Positions 18,103 through 26,427 of a stretch of DNA of 64,000 nucleotides are shown here, one piece after another. The stretch spans positions 21,911-85,910 of the forward strand of contig CAZMRF010000013.1 in the NCBI GenBank assembly GCA_964568735.1, given 5' to 3'. The notes under the pieces were generated by a model, which was not told the DNA's origin, made no database searches, and saw only the letters and a program-made list of their open reading frames with translations. How positions within the stretch are numbered: position 1 is the first letter of the stretch; the number at the start of each line of letters is the position of its first letter. Source of the DNA: CAZMRF01 sp964568735. GTDB lineage: Bacteria > Acidobacteriota > Polarisedimenticolia > JACPZX01. A program made the position numbers and the translations under genes.

Positions 18103-18906
18103 TCAAGACCGCGGTCGCGGCCGCTTCGGGGCGGAGCGTCGTGGTGCGGGGCGCTTGTCCATCCCTGCCAGGATCATGGAGGCTGCGAAGCCTGCACCGA
18201 AGCCGTTGTCGATGTTGACGACAGTGAGGCCCGACGCGCATGAGTTCAGCATCGAGAGCAACGCCGTCACCCCGCCGAATGAGGTTCCGTAGCCGGTGCT
18301 GACGGGCACGCCGATCACGGGGGCGTCGATCATCGCCGCGACGACGCTGGGAAGAGCGCCTTCCATCCCGGCGACGGCAACGACGACGCGCGCGCTCCTG
18401 AGTCGATCCGCTTCGGCCAGCAGCCTGTGCAGGCCGGCGATGCCGACGTCGTAGAGCCTGTCGGCGCTGTTGCCCATGATCTCCGCCGTCACCGCGGCCT
18501 CCTCCGCCACGGGGATGTCCGAGGTGCCCGCCGCCACGATCACGAGGCCTTTCCTGGGGGGCCGGCGAGTCCGCCCCGGGACCGTGATGGTCCGCGCCTC
18601 CGGATGGTATTCGGCGAGGGGCACGACCTCGACGGCGGCCGTGAAGACGGCGGGCCCCGCCCGCGTCACGAGGATGGGCGATCCCAGGTCCTTCACGGCA
18701 CTCAGGATCCCGACGATCTGCTCCGTAGTCTTCCCTTCAGCCAGGATCACTTCCGGGAAGCCGCGGCGAATCGCCCGGTGCGTGTCGTAGCGGGCAAAGC
18801 CGAGGTCCTTGAAGGGCAGGTCCTTGAGCCTGTGGAGCGCGTCGGCCGGGCGGACGCGCCCCCCGGCGACGTCTCTGAGGAGCTTGCGGAGGGTCTCTTC
18901 GTCCAC
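18103..18906 (-). CDS. larB: LarB, nickel-pincer cofactor biosynthesis (pyridinium-3,5-biscarboxylate synthase)
   Basis: About 267 residues. The C-terminal PurE-like domain carries GLVIVAAGTSDIPVAEEAAVTAE, VVVAVAGMEGALPSVVA and IGVPVSTGYGTSFGGVTALLSMLNSCA, all typical of LarB. LarB carboxylates the pyridinium ring of nicotinic acid adenine dinucleotide, the first step of the nickel-pincer cofactor of lactate racemase-type enzymes. larC and larE are not in the window. The GTG at 18906 is preferred: it is 10 nt from a TATACT box (18922-18917) and has no Shine-Dalgarno, which suggests a leaderless or nearly leaderless message. Longer frames reach 18957. It is divergent from ubiX. Confidence 0.85.
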   Translation of the reverse strand: MDEETLRKLLRDVAGGRVRPADALHRLKDLPFKDLGFARYDTHRAIRRGFPEVILAEGKTTEQIVGILSAVKDLGSPILVTRAGPAVFTAAVEVVPLAEYHPEARTITVPGRTRRPPRKGLVIVAAGTSDIPVAEEAAVTAEIMGNSADRLYDVGIAGLHRLLAEADRLRSARVVVAVAGMEGALPSVVAAMIDAPVIGVPVSTGYGTSFGGVTALLSMLNSCASGLTVVNIDNGFGAGFAASMILAGMDKRPAPRRSAPKRPRPRS

Positions 18907-18927
18907 GGGAGGCCGGAGTATAGCGCG

Positions 18928-18957
18928 TTGACGCTCGTGGGAGCCGGCGCGTATCAT
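18928..18957 (+). promoter_or_regulatory. Promoter of ubiX-ubiA
   Basis: TTGACG (18928-18933), an 18-bp spacer and TATCAT (18952-18957) lie 21 nt before the ubiX ATG. The element sits back-to-back with a TATACT box for larB on the other strand, so the two divergent promoters overlap within about 40 bp. Confidence 0.55.
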
Positions 18958-18978
18958 CCCGGCTTTCCCGGTGCACGG

Positions 18979-19578
18979 ATGCCCGAGTACGTCCTCGCCA
19001 TCACCGGCGCCAGCGGATCTCTGTGCGGCCGGCGCCTCCTCCTGGAGCTCGCGTCACACCCCGAGGTGCCGCGGGTCAACGTCATTGCTTCGCGCGGAGC
19101 CCGGAAGGTCGCGCGTGAAGAGCTGGGCCTCGAGAGCGAATCCATAGAGGCGTTCCGGCGGGCTCTCACGCCTTCCGGGCTCGAGACGATTCGCTGGTTC
19201 GACGAAGACGACCTCGCCGCTCCCATCGCCTCCGGCTCCTTCCCGTGCGCGGGAATGGCGGTCGTTCCCTGCAGCACGGGAACGCTCGCGGCCATCGCCC
19301 AGGGCATGAGCCGCAACCTCATCCACCGCGCGGCGGAGGTGCAGCTCAAGGAGCGGAGGACCCTCGTCCTCGGGATCCGCGAGTCGCCCTTCAGCCTCAT
19401 CCATCTCGAGAACATGAAGCAGGCCACGCTCGCGGGGGCGATCGTGGCACCCATCACGCCGCTCTTCTACAACCGCCCCGTGGACATGCAGGAGATCGTC
19501 GAACAGTACGCCGCACGGGTGCTCGACCTTCTCGGGCTGAAGCATCAGATCGGCAGGCGATGGAAGGCCGATCTCTAG
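18979..19578 (+). CDS. ubiX: Flavin prenyltransferase UbiX
   Basis: A 199-residue flavoprotein beginning YVLAITGASGSLCGRRLL (FMN-binding loop). It also has VVPCSTGTLAAIAQGMSRNLIHRAAEVQLKERR and the PFSLIHLENM segment that belong to UbiX. The enzyme joins dimethylallyl phosphate to FMN, making the prenylated flavin used by UbiD decarboxylases. No ubiD is nearby. The next gene, a UbiA prenyltransferase, overlaps its end, so together they point to quinone biosynthesis (ubiquinone or the futalosine menaquinone route). Confidence 0.92.
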   Translation: MPEYVLAITGASGSLCGRRLLLELASHPEVPRVNVIASRGARKVAREELGLESESIEAFRRALTPSGLETIRWFDEDDLAAPIASGSFPCAGMAVVPCSTGTLAAIAQGMSRNLIHRAAEVQLKERRTLVLGIRESPFSLIHLENMKQATLAGAIVAPITPLFYNRPVDMQEIVEQYAARVLDLLGLKHQIGRRWKADL

Positions 19579-20441
19579 GCGTGGCGCGAAGGCTCCGCCT
19601 CTCCGCGGAGCTCGTCACCTTCAGCCACACGATCTTCGCGCTGCCGTTCGCCTTCATGGGGATGCTCATGGCGGCTCGCGGCCTTCCCCCGCTGCGGACC
19701 ATCCTGTGGATCACGCTGGCCATGGTTGGCGCTCGCACCGCCGCGATGACCTTCAACCGCCTGGCCGATGAGCGATTCGACAGGCTGAACCCGCGGACGG
19801 CCGGAAGGCCTCTCCCTTCAGGAAGGCTCGATCGGACCTGGGCCGGCGGCATGCTGGCGATCTCGACGGTGGTCTTCGTCGCCGCCGCGGCGGGGCTGAA
19901 CAGGACCTGCCTCTACCTGAGCCTGCCCGCTCTCGCCGTCATCCTCTCGTACTCGCTGACGAAGAGGTTCACTCCCCTGACCCACATTCACCTCGGTGCC
20001 GCTCTGGGCCTCGCGCCGATGGGCGCGTGGATCGGCGTCGCCGGAGAGATCGAGCCGGCAGCCATCGTTCTGGGAACGGCCGTGGCGCTCTGGACGGCGG
20101 GATTCGACATCATCTACGCGTGTCAGGACGTCGAATTCGACAGGAGCGCCGGCCTCTACAGCCTGCCGGCCCGGATCGGTGTCGCGGGCGCTCTCAGGGG
20201 CTCGGAGATCCTCCACGTATTCACGGTGATCGCCCTGATCTCACTTCCCTTGCTCAGCGACCTCGGGCCGATCTACGTGGCAGGAGCCCTCGCCGCCGCC
20301 GCGGTCCTGGTCGTCGAGCACCGCCTCGTCCACCCCGGAGACCTCTCCAGAGTCAACGCCGCCTTTTTCACCGCCAACGGGTTCGTTTCCATGGGACTCC
20401 TCGCAGCCACGGCAGCGGATCTCCTGGCGAGGCGGAGCTAG
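19560..20441 (+). CDS. ubiA: UbiA-family aromatic prenyltransferase (UbiA/MqnP-like)
   Basis: About 293 residues of an integral membrane prenyltransferase with eight or nine hydrophobic helices. The first Asp-rich site is NRLADERFDRLNPRTAGRPL and the second is YACQDVEFDRSAGLYSLP; both coordinate Mg-diphosphate. It attaches a polyprenyl chain to an aromatic acid (4-hydroxybenzoate in the ubiquinone pathway, 6-amino-dehydroxyfutalosine-derived acid for MqnP); the sequence alone does not decide which. The ATG at 19560 overlaps ubiX by 19 nt; GTG at 19581 is an alternative with GGAAGG upstream. It is translationally linked to ubiX either way. Confidence 0.87.
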   Translation: MEGRSLGVARRLRLSAELVTFSHTIFALPFAFMGMLMAARGLPPLRTILWITLAMVGARTAAMTFNRLADERFDRLNPRTAGRPLPSGRLDRTWAGGMLAISTVVFVAAAAGLNRTCLYLSLPALAVILSYSLTKRFTPLTHIHLGAALGLAPMGAWIGVAGEIEPAAIVLGTAVALWTAGFDIIYACQDVEFDRSAGLYSLPARIGVAGALRGSEILHVFTVIALISLPLLSDLGPIYVAGALAAAAVLVVEHRLVHPGDLSRVNAAFFTANGFVSMGLLAATAADLLARRS

Positions 20442-20776
20442 GCCTCCGAGCCACAACTCGTACGTGCCCTCCTCGGAGGGTCAGCCTGGCGGTGGCCAGC
20501 CAGGTTTCCCGCTCTGGGGGGCCGCAGGCGGCGCGGCCCTCCGGCATCACCCAGGCGGGACTCCGTGGCTCAGCCGTCTCAGCCTGAGAACCACGCATAT
20601 TCGGCTGGGGACGGCTCCTTGCATTTCGGACCGCTTCGTAACGTCGCCATTCCTGTCTCATCCCGAGTCAGGCCGGGGCTCCGGACTGCCGAGGCGAGAG
20701 AGGGGGGAACTCTCAACCGCGCAGGGAGTTCGCCCGGCTCGCGGAGGGTGGCACCCGGCTGGCAGGAGTCGCCGAT
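20442..20776. other. Gene-free stretch with strong RNA-type hairpins
   Basis: No convincing gene on either strand. Two GC-rich hairpins follow ubiA: CCTGGC/GCCAGG with an 8-nt loop (20485-20504), and GGGCCGC/GCGGCCC with a 7-nt loop extendable by a wobble pair (20519-20539). The second may act as a terminator for ubiA, although no T-tract follows. Further short dyads (CTCAG/CTGAG near 20571-20588) and GC-rich pairs continue to about 20760. I compared the text with common riboswitches, tmRNA, RNase P RNA and SRP RNA and found no match. Confidence 0.35.
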
Positions 20777-20875
20777 GTGAACCCCCCGAATCCTCCATCC
20801 CTGCTGGAGTTCTTTCGATCGCTCTTCCGGGAGCTGACTCGGGCGGTGTACTCGCGCTTCTTCTCGCTCTTCTGA
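20777..20875 (+). CDS. Possible 32-residue amphipathic peptide
   Basis: A GTG-initiated small frame with AGGAG 8 nt upstream. The product is 32 residues, starting with a Pro/Asn-rich head (NPPNPPS) and then an Arg/aromatic amphipathic stretch (LLEFFRSLFRELTRAVYSRF). It lies inside an otherwise gene-poor 690-bp segment before the diguanylate cyclase gene. There is no family match I can name. Favourable points are the ribosome site and residue pattern; against it are the short length and GTG start. It could be a leader peptide, a membrane-active peptide or chance. Confidence 0.25.
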   Translation: MNPPNPPSLLEFFRSLFRELTRAVYSRFFSLF

Positions 20876-21131
20876 GCTCCCGGCGCTCGCCAGGTAGCCG
20901 GATCCAGGGACGTCTCGCCCTCCAGCGTCCGTGGTCCCCACCCCCTCTTTCTGAGGCCGAGAGCCATTCCCCACTTCCATCGAGTCGATCCTCGGTGTCA
21001 GTTCTTATTCTAAGATACTGATTTCATTATCTTTATGTCACAGCGTCAGCTGGACGTCAGGGTTGTCATGGCTGCGAATGGGCCTATATTTGCCGCTCCA
21101 ATTTTCACTATCCGATATTCAGAGAGTAGAT
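20876..21131. promoter_or_regulatory. AT-rich upstream region of the signalling pair
   Basis: From about 21000 the sequence turns markedly AT-rich (TTCTTATTCTAAGATACTG, TTTCATTATCTTTATG), unlike the flanking genes. It probably holds the promoter of the diguanylate cyclase gene. Several -10-like hexamers exist but no pair with a convincing -35, so I do not assign one. Confidence 0.3.
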
Positions 21132-22040
21132 ATGACCGCTCCTCCGAATACCCCCGGCACCATTCTCATGGTCGACGACGAGGAGGCCAACCTCTACGCG
21201 CTGAGGCTCATCCTCGAGTCCAAGGGATACCGCTGCATCGAAGCCACGAACGGCGAGCAGGCGATCGAGGCGGCTTCCGAGTCCAATCCGGACGTCATCC
21301 TGCTCGACATCCAGATGCCCGACATGGACGGCTACGATGTCTGCCGGCGCCTCAAGGCCGCGAGCAGAACCGCGCACATCCCGATTGTCTTCCTGACGGC
21401 GCGCTACCGGGACCACGGCGAGATCGCGCGCGGGCTCGAAGTGGGCGCCTACGACTACGTCACGAAGCCCTTCAACACCGGCGAGCTCACGGCGCGGATC
21501 GGCGTGATGATGCGGATCCGGCGCGCCGAGGACGAGGCCCGTCAGGCATCACTGACCGACTCGCTCACGGGCCTGCACAACCGGCGATTCCTCCACCAGC
21601 GGCTCGAAGAGGAGCTCTCCCGATCCGAGCGTCACGGGGTTCCCCTCGCCTGCGTGATGATGGACCTCGACCACTTCAAGAAGATAAACGACTCGCACGG
21701 TCACGCCGTCGGCGACAAGGTGCTCTGCGAGATCGCCACCATCCTGAGGCGGCACATAAGAAAGAGCGACATTGCCGTCCGCTACGGAGGAGAAGAGTTC
21801 GTCATCGTGCTCTTCTCCACCGATGCCGAGCCGGCCAGGATTGTCGCCGAGCGCGTCAGGGCCGACGTGGAGGAACACGTCACCAGGGCGGGAGAGGTGA
21901 CGGTGCGGCTCACGATCAGCGTCGGGATCGCCGCGTTTCCGGAGCCCGGCATCAAGACAGTCGACGATCTCATGCGTCGCGCGGATCAGGCCCTCTATCA
22001 GGCCAAAGGCGCGGGACGGAACATGGTCTGCGTCGTCTGA
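21132..22040 (+). CDS. PleD-like response regulator diguanylate cyclase (REC-GGDEF)
   Basis: A 302-residue protein. The receiver domain (about 10-125) has the acidic pair D15-D16, phosphoacceptor D59 (ILLDIQMPDMDG) and K112 (TKPF). A GGDEF domain follows with active-site GGEEF at 219-223 and an inhibitory-site RxxD (RKSD, 210-213) five residues before it. It should synthesise cyclic di-GMP when phosphorylated, with product feedback. The ATG at 21132 begins the receiver cleanly; the frame is open back to 21063. The giant hybrid kinase begins 34 nt downstream, so the kinase is its likely partner. Confidence 0.9.
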   Translation: MTAPPNTPGTILMVDDEEANLYALRLILESKGYRCIEATNGEQAIEAASESNPDVILLDIQMPDMDGYDVCRRLKAASRTAHIPIVFLTARYRDHGEIARGLEVGAYDYVTKPFNTGELTARIGVMMRIRRAEDEARQASLTDSLTGLHNRRFLHQRLEEELSRSERHGVPLACVMMDLDHFKKINDSHGHAVGDKVLCEIATILRRHIRKSDIAVRYGGEEFVIVLFSTDAEPARIVAERVRADVEEHVTRAGEVTVRLTISVGIAAFPEPGIKTVDDLMRRADQALYQAKGAGRNMVCVV

Positions 22041-22074
22041 TCGGACGGGGTGCCCGGCACCGCCGCGTGCGGAC

Positions 22075-25000
22075 ATGCCATTTCGCCTGAAGAGCCTCTC
22101 CACAGAGCTGACGATCACGTTCACCAGCCTCGCCGTGGGGCTGGTCGTATTCCTTTCCATCTTCGCCTTCCAGATGGCGAGCCGCTCCCTCGATGAGGCC
22201 GTGCGTCGCGACCTCTTCAACATGGTCGATCAGGCATCCGCCTCACTTGACAAGGAAATTGAAGAGCGGATCCGTGAAGTCCAGACCATCTCCCTCGCAC
22301 CGACCATTCTCGAGAGCGCGATCTACCTGAGCGCGTCGCACGTCACCATCCCCATGGCCGAGAGGCAGGAGGATCTCCTCAGGCGCCACTTCCAGGGAGC
22401 GACCTGCCTGAACGAGCGCCCCGAGGTCACGCGGCACCTCCAGTCGCTCCTCACGACGCACCATCACATTTCGGAGCTGCTCCTCACCGACAGGTTCGGC
22501 ATTGCCATCGGCTGCACCACGGATCCGCAGAGGCTCCGGCACACGCCCGAAACGTGGTGGCAGGAGGCGGTGAGCCGCGGAGTTTCGCTGACCAACCTGG
22601 AGCCCGACCCGGTGACGGGCGCGTACCACTATGCGGTCGCTATCGCCATCCCCGACGGCAAGAAATCACCGGCGGGCGTCCTGCGCGCAGTCCTCAACCT
22701 CAACGAGATCCAGGATTCTCTCCGCTCCATGCGGATCGGGGACCACGGGTTCGTCGTGGCCATGGGACGGACCGGAACGCTCTTCGCTTACCCCCAGCGA
22801 GAGTACCTCTGGAGGAAGGTGCAGGACATTCCCGAGCTGAGCCACCTGGCCCGCGTGGTCGCTTCGAAGAACCAGCGGGGTGTCCTGATCTACGAGCCGC
22901 AGGCGCCTGAGGGAAAGGCAGGCTTACTCGCCGCCTCGCGCCCGCCCGAACGGGCCGCCTCGAGCGAGGCATCACCCACGACCCTCGCAGCCGCGCCGGA
23001 GGGAAGCTGGATCCTGGCGTACGGGAGGATGTTCCGGCCGGCCAGCCTCGGACCTCTCGGCTGGACCGTGGTCGGCACCGTCTCGCGGGCCGAGGTGATC
23101 GCGCCGATCTACGCGATCCGGTATCGCGTCGCCGCCGTGGGCGGCTCGGTCATCCTGGTGGCGATCGTCATCGTGTGGTTTCTCTCGCGGCGGCTCGCGA
23201 GGCCTCTCAACGATCTGGCGCTCAAGGCGGATCTCATCGCGGCCGGGGATCACACCATCTATCTCAGCATCCCCTCTCGCAACGAGATTGGCCGGCTAGC
23301 CTCCGCGCTGGCCAGCATGGTCGATTCCCTGGGAGAAGCCAACCGCTCTCTCGTCCGCACGAACGTGAATCTCGAGAAGATCGTCGCGGAGCGCACTCGT
23401 GAGCTGCGCGAGAAGAGCCGCCTGCTCGAAGAGCAGAGCAAGCAGGTCATCGAAGCCTCGCGCCTCAAGAGCCAGTTCCTCGCGAACATGTCTCACGAGC
23501 TGCGAACCCCGCTCAACGCGATCCTGGCGTTGTCGGACATCCTCGGCCAGAGGATAAGCGGAGATCTGAACGAAGAGCAGGTGAAGCAGGTCACGATCAT
23601 CAACAGATCCGGGGGCAACCTGCTCAGGCTGATCAACGACATCCTGGACCTGTCGAAGATCGAGGCGGGTCGAATGGAGGTTCATCTCGATGTCTTCGAT
23701 CTGAATACCTCCCTTTCCGCAATCCGCGACACCATCGAGCCTCTGGCTGGTGACAAGGGCCTCCAGTTCGACATCATCATCGATCCGGCCCTCCCGGACT
23801 CGCTCAAGTCCGACGATCCGAAGTTGCGACAGGTTCTCCTCAATCTGCTCGGGAACGCCGTGAAGTTCACGGAACAGGGGGGCGTCACGCTGACGCTGAG
23901 CCGCAGGTACAGGATGCTCCCCGGAAGCGATGAGGAGCCGCCGCCGATCACGGACGTGGGGCCCTTCTGGCTGGAGCTCAAGGTCCAGGACACGGGGGTC
24001 GGGATCACCGAGGAGGCCCTCCAGCACATCTTCGAGGAGTTCCAGCAGGCAGACGGATCCACGACCCGGAAATACGGTGGAAGCGGCCTTGGGTTGGCGA
24101 TCTCCAAGAGGATCGTGGAGTTGCTCGGGGGCGATTTGAAGGTCCGGAGCACTCCGGGTGCGGGATCCACGTTCACGGCGACCATTCCCGTCGAAGGCGT
24201 CGCTGCGCTCCGGGCTGCCCGCGGGGAGCGCTCGCGCGGGGTCTCGAGATCCGCGGCAGCGCCTCCCTCCGGCGCCGTCGCCTCGGCTCTCCCCTCGGAT
24301 CGGCGCGCCCAGCCCGCCGGCACGAGAGGCATCGTAGGCAAGAGCGCTCATGATCCTGCCGTCGGGCCCAAGCCATGGGTCACGCCACTTCGCGAGCATC
24401 CCGTCCCCGTCTCTCCACGCTTTCTCGATATCCGCGACGATACGAACAGTCTGCTGCCGCACATCCCGACGCTCCTCGTGGTGGATGACGATCCCGAGTC
24501 GCTCTACGTCTACCGCCAGTTCCTCGGCAGGCAGGGATATCAGGTCATCTTCGCCATCAACGGTGAGCAGGTGCTCGACAAGGCACGGCAGTTCAAGCCG
24601 GTTGCGATCATCCTCGATCTGATGCTCCCCCAGAAGAGCGGCTGGGAAGTTCTCGAGGAGCTCAAGGTCGCCGAGGATTTACGTGACATCCCTGTCATCA
24701 TCGCCAGCGCTCTGGACCACCGGGACAGAGGGCTTTGCGCAGGCGCCTTCCGGTTCCTGATGAAGCCCATGTCCGAGCGCCAGCTCCTCTCCGTCCTGCG
24801 AGAGCTGGAGGCGGCCCGCAAGAAGGATGTCCGCCGCGTGCTCGTCATCGACGACGATCCCGTCGAGCTGGGCATCGCGAGGACTCTCTTCGAGAAGGCG
24901 GGCCTCGACGTAACGACCATGGAGAACGGCCAGGAGGCGGTGGAATGGGCACTGGGTGAGCATCCGGACATCATCGTCCTGGATCTCCTCATGCCCGTCA

Positions 25001-26190
25001 TGGATGGCTTCGAAGTCCTGTCGAGGCTGAAGGCCGCTCCCGAAACCGCATCAATTCCGATCCTCATCTACACGGCGAAGGACATCACAGAGGAGGATCG
25101 CTCCCGGCTCCTACCGTCCGCGCAACGGATATTCCCGAAGGTCCCCCTTCAGATCGAAGAGATGCTCGAAGAGCTGGAGCGGGCGCTGCAGACCGTTCCA
25201 CGGAAGCCACCCTCCGCGGACGAGGCGGGCCCACCTCGCTCGACGGTCAGAGCGGAGGGCTTCTCGACACCCGATCGGAGCGAGGCAGGCGCGTCCCTCC
25301 CCCTCGAAGGACCTTCTCCATCCGCGTCGGCTTCGGACGCGAACGTCACATCCTCCCCTGGCTTCTCCGAGACGAACAAGGAAGAGCAGGACCACGGCAC
25401 GCCCGATGGAGAGACGGAAGACACTCAGCCACTCGCCGTGCCTGGGCGCACAGATCCCGACGTGCGCCCAGAATCGTCGGAGGGGGCACGCGGAATGAGC
25501 GGCGAGGGCACGCGGACTCGCATCCTCCTCGTGGAGGACGACGCAGCCAACCAGTACTCGATTGGCTTCCTTCTGCGTTCCGCGGGCTACGAGGTCATCG
25601 TCGCGGCGAACGGCCAGCAGGGAGTTGCGGTCGCTCTGCGCGAGCGGCCGGACCTGATTCTGATGGACATGATGATGCCCATCATGAGCGGCTTCGACGC
25701 CACAAAGATCCTCAAGAGTCATGCCGAGGTCGGTGCGACGCCCATCATCGCCCTCACGGCGGCCGCCATGGCGGGTGATCGCGAGCGAACTCTGGCCGCG
25801 GGGTGCGATGACTACGTCTCGAAGCCGATCGACCGGCTCCTTCTACTCGAACGAGTCCGTCACTGGGAGAAAGCAGGTTGCGCCGGCGGCTCCCGTTCTT
25901 CGCAGCCGCAGGGACCGCCCCAGCCTCACGGAGGTGCGAGGGAGATCGCCGGTCAGCCCCCGCATGTGCCCGAGCGAGTCTCGATCCAATCGGAGCCCGC
26001 TGCAGGGAGCCAGGAGATCGCGAGAGAATTCCATCGAGGGCCAGCCACTACCGGAGTCGAGGCGACCCATCCCTCGCTACCCCGCGCCACAGGCCTGGAG
26101 GACGAGAACACGGTTGATCCCGTGGGTGCCGGCACCGGCGCAGGGTCCGCCGGGGGCAAGGGTGTGAAATCGGGGCGCGAGGGGGAATGA
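22075..26190 (+). CDS. Membrane hybrid histidine kinase with three C-terminal receiver domains
   Basis: 1371 residues. Domains in order: TM1 (about 14-34), a large periplasmic sensor (Cache-like, about 35-350), TM2 (about 357-372), HAMP (372-425), a coiled coil, HisKA with H474 (NMSHELRTPLN), and a HATPase domain with NLLGNAVKFT, DTGVGI and GGSGLGLAISK. A Pro/Ala linker leads to receivers 1 and 2 with phosphoacceptors D848 and D970. A second long linker leads to receiver 3 with D1198. A disordered tail of about 110 residues closes it. No HPt domain is present, so phosphate transfer to the neighbouring PleD-like regulator needs another HPt or direct transfer. Linkers are Ser/Pro/Glu-rich and probably flexible. 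Confidence 0.88.
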   Translation: MPFRLKSLSTELTITFTSLAVGLVVFLSIFAFQMASRSLDEAVRRDLFNMVDQASASLDKEIEERIREVQTISLAPTILESAIYLSASHVTIPMAERQEDLLRRHFQGATCLNERPEVTRHLQSLLTTHHHISELLLTDRFGIAIGCTTDPQRLRHTPETWWQEAVSRGVSLTNLEPDPVTGAYHYAVAIAIPDGKKSPAGVLRAVLNLNEIQDSLRSMRIGDHGFVVAMGRTGTLFAYPQREYLWRKVQDIPELSHLARVVASKNQRGVLIYEPQAPEGKAGLLAASRPPERAASSEASPTTLAAAPEGSWILAYGRMFRPASLGPLGWTVVGTVSRAEVIAPIYAIRYRVAAVGGSVILVAIVIVWFLSRRLARPLNDLALKADLIAAGDHTIYLSIPSRNEIGRLASALASMVDSLGEANRSLVRTNVNLEKIVAERTRELREKSRLLEEQSKQVIEASRLKSQFLANMSHELRTPLNAILALSDILGQRISGDLNEEQVKQVTIINRSGGNLLRLINDILDLSKIEAGRMEVHLDVFDLNTSLSAIRDTIEPLAGDKGLQFDIIIDPALPDSLKSDDPKLRQVLLNLLGNAVKFTEQGGVTLTLSRRYRMLPGSDEEPPPITDVGPFWLELKVQDTGVGITEEALQHIFEEFQQADGSTTRKYGGSGLGLAISKRIVELLGGDLKVRSTPGAGSTFTATIPVEGVAALRAARGERSRGVSRSAAAPPSGAVASALPSDRRAQPAGTRGIVGKSAHDPAVGPKPWVTPLREHPVPVSPRFLDIRDDTNSLLPHIPTLLVVDDDPESLYVYRQFLGRQGYQVIFAINGEQVLDKARQFKPVAIILDLMLPQKSGWEVLEELKVAEDLRDIPVIIASALDHRDRGLCAGAFRFLMKPMSERQLLSVLRELEAARKKDVRRVLVIDDDPVELGIARTLFEKAGLDVTTMENGQEAVEWALGEHPDIIVLDLLMPVMDGFEVLSRLKAAPETASIPILIYTAKDITEEDRSRLLPSAQRIFPKVPLQIEEMLEELERALQTVPRKPPSADEAGPPRSTVRAEGFSTPDRSEAGASLPLEGPSPSASASDANVTSSPGFSETNKEEQDHGTPDGETEDTQPLAVPGRTDPDVRPESSEGARGMSGEGTRTRILLVEDDAANQYSIGFLLRSAGYEVIVAANGQQGVAVALRERPDLILMDMMMPIMSGFDATKILKSHAEVGATPIIALTAAAMAGDRERTLAAGCDDYVSKPIDRLLLLERVRHWEKAGCAGGSRSSQPQGPPQPHGGAREIAGQPPHVPERVSIQSEPAAGSQEIAREFHRGPATTGVEATHPSLPRATGLEDENTVDPVGAGTGAGSAGGKGVKSGREGE

Positions 26191-26233
26191 TCCGGCGGCC
26201 CCAGGCACGCCTGGAACTTGTCACGATGAATCA

Positions 26234-26255
26234 AGGTCATCTCAATCTGAGACCT
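26234..26255. promoter_or_regulatory. Imperfect inverted repeat, possible activator (UAS) site
   Basis: AGGTC at 26234-26238 and GACCT at 26251-26255 form an inverted repeat with inner TCA/TGA pairs. It lies about 96 bp upstream of the sigma-54 promoter at 26351, the distance at which enhancer-binding activators usually bind. Function is inference from position and symmetry only. Confidence 0.3.
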
Positions 26256-26350
26256 AAACCCTGCTCGGCCTCCCGTGAGTTCGGAGCGATGAAACCTATA
26301 AATATCATTGAATCTGTTAGTTGTGGGGAGGCTCCTGCCCTGACCCCAGG

Positions 26351-26366
26351 TGGCAGGCACGTTGCT
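26351..26366 (+). promoter_or_regulatory. Sigma-54 (RpoN) promoter
   Basis: TGGCAGGCACGTTGCT matches the -24/-12 consensus TGGCACG-N4-TTGCW at 11 of 12 fixed positions, with correct GG-N10-GC spacing. Transcription would begin near 26378, about 50 nt before the ATG of the small secreted protein. A sigma-54-type activator gene follows immediately. These facts support a real promoter, although such a 16-mer could arise by chance elsewhere. Confidence 0.65.
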
Positions 26367-26427
26367 CAGATGGGTTCCAGCGCGGTCGCCGTGTCCATCG
26401 ACACGGCCGCGATGAGGACCCCTAACT

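Noticed and set aside
20661..20780. Possible riboswitch (glycine, c-di-AMP, cobalamin or c-di-GMP type)
   Set aside because: Short words such as GGGGAACTCTCAACC are reminiscent, but none of the conserved cores of those classes can be aligned.
20464..21021. 185-codon + strand frame in the gene-poor segment
   Set aside because: Low-complexity Arg/Gly/Ser text, no ribosome site, and overlaps the hairpins and the better-supported short frame.
26326..26342. Second sigma-54-like word (GG-N10-GC) upstream of the real candidate
   Set aside because: Lacks the TTGC element; only the dinucleotide spacing matches.
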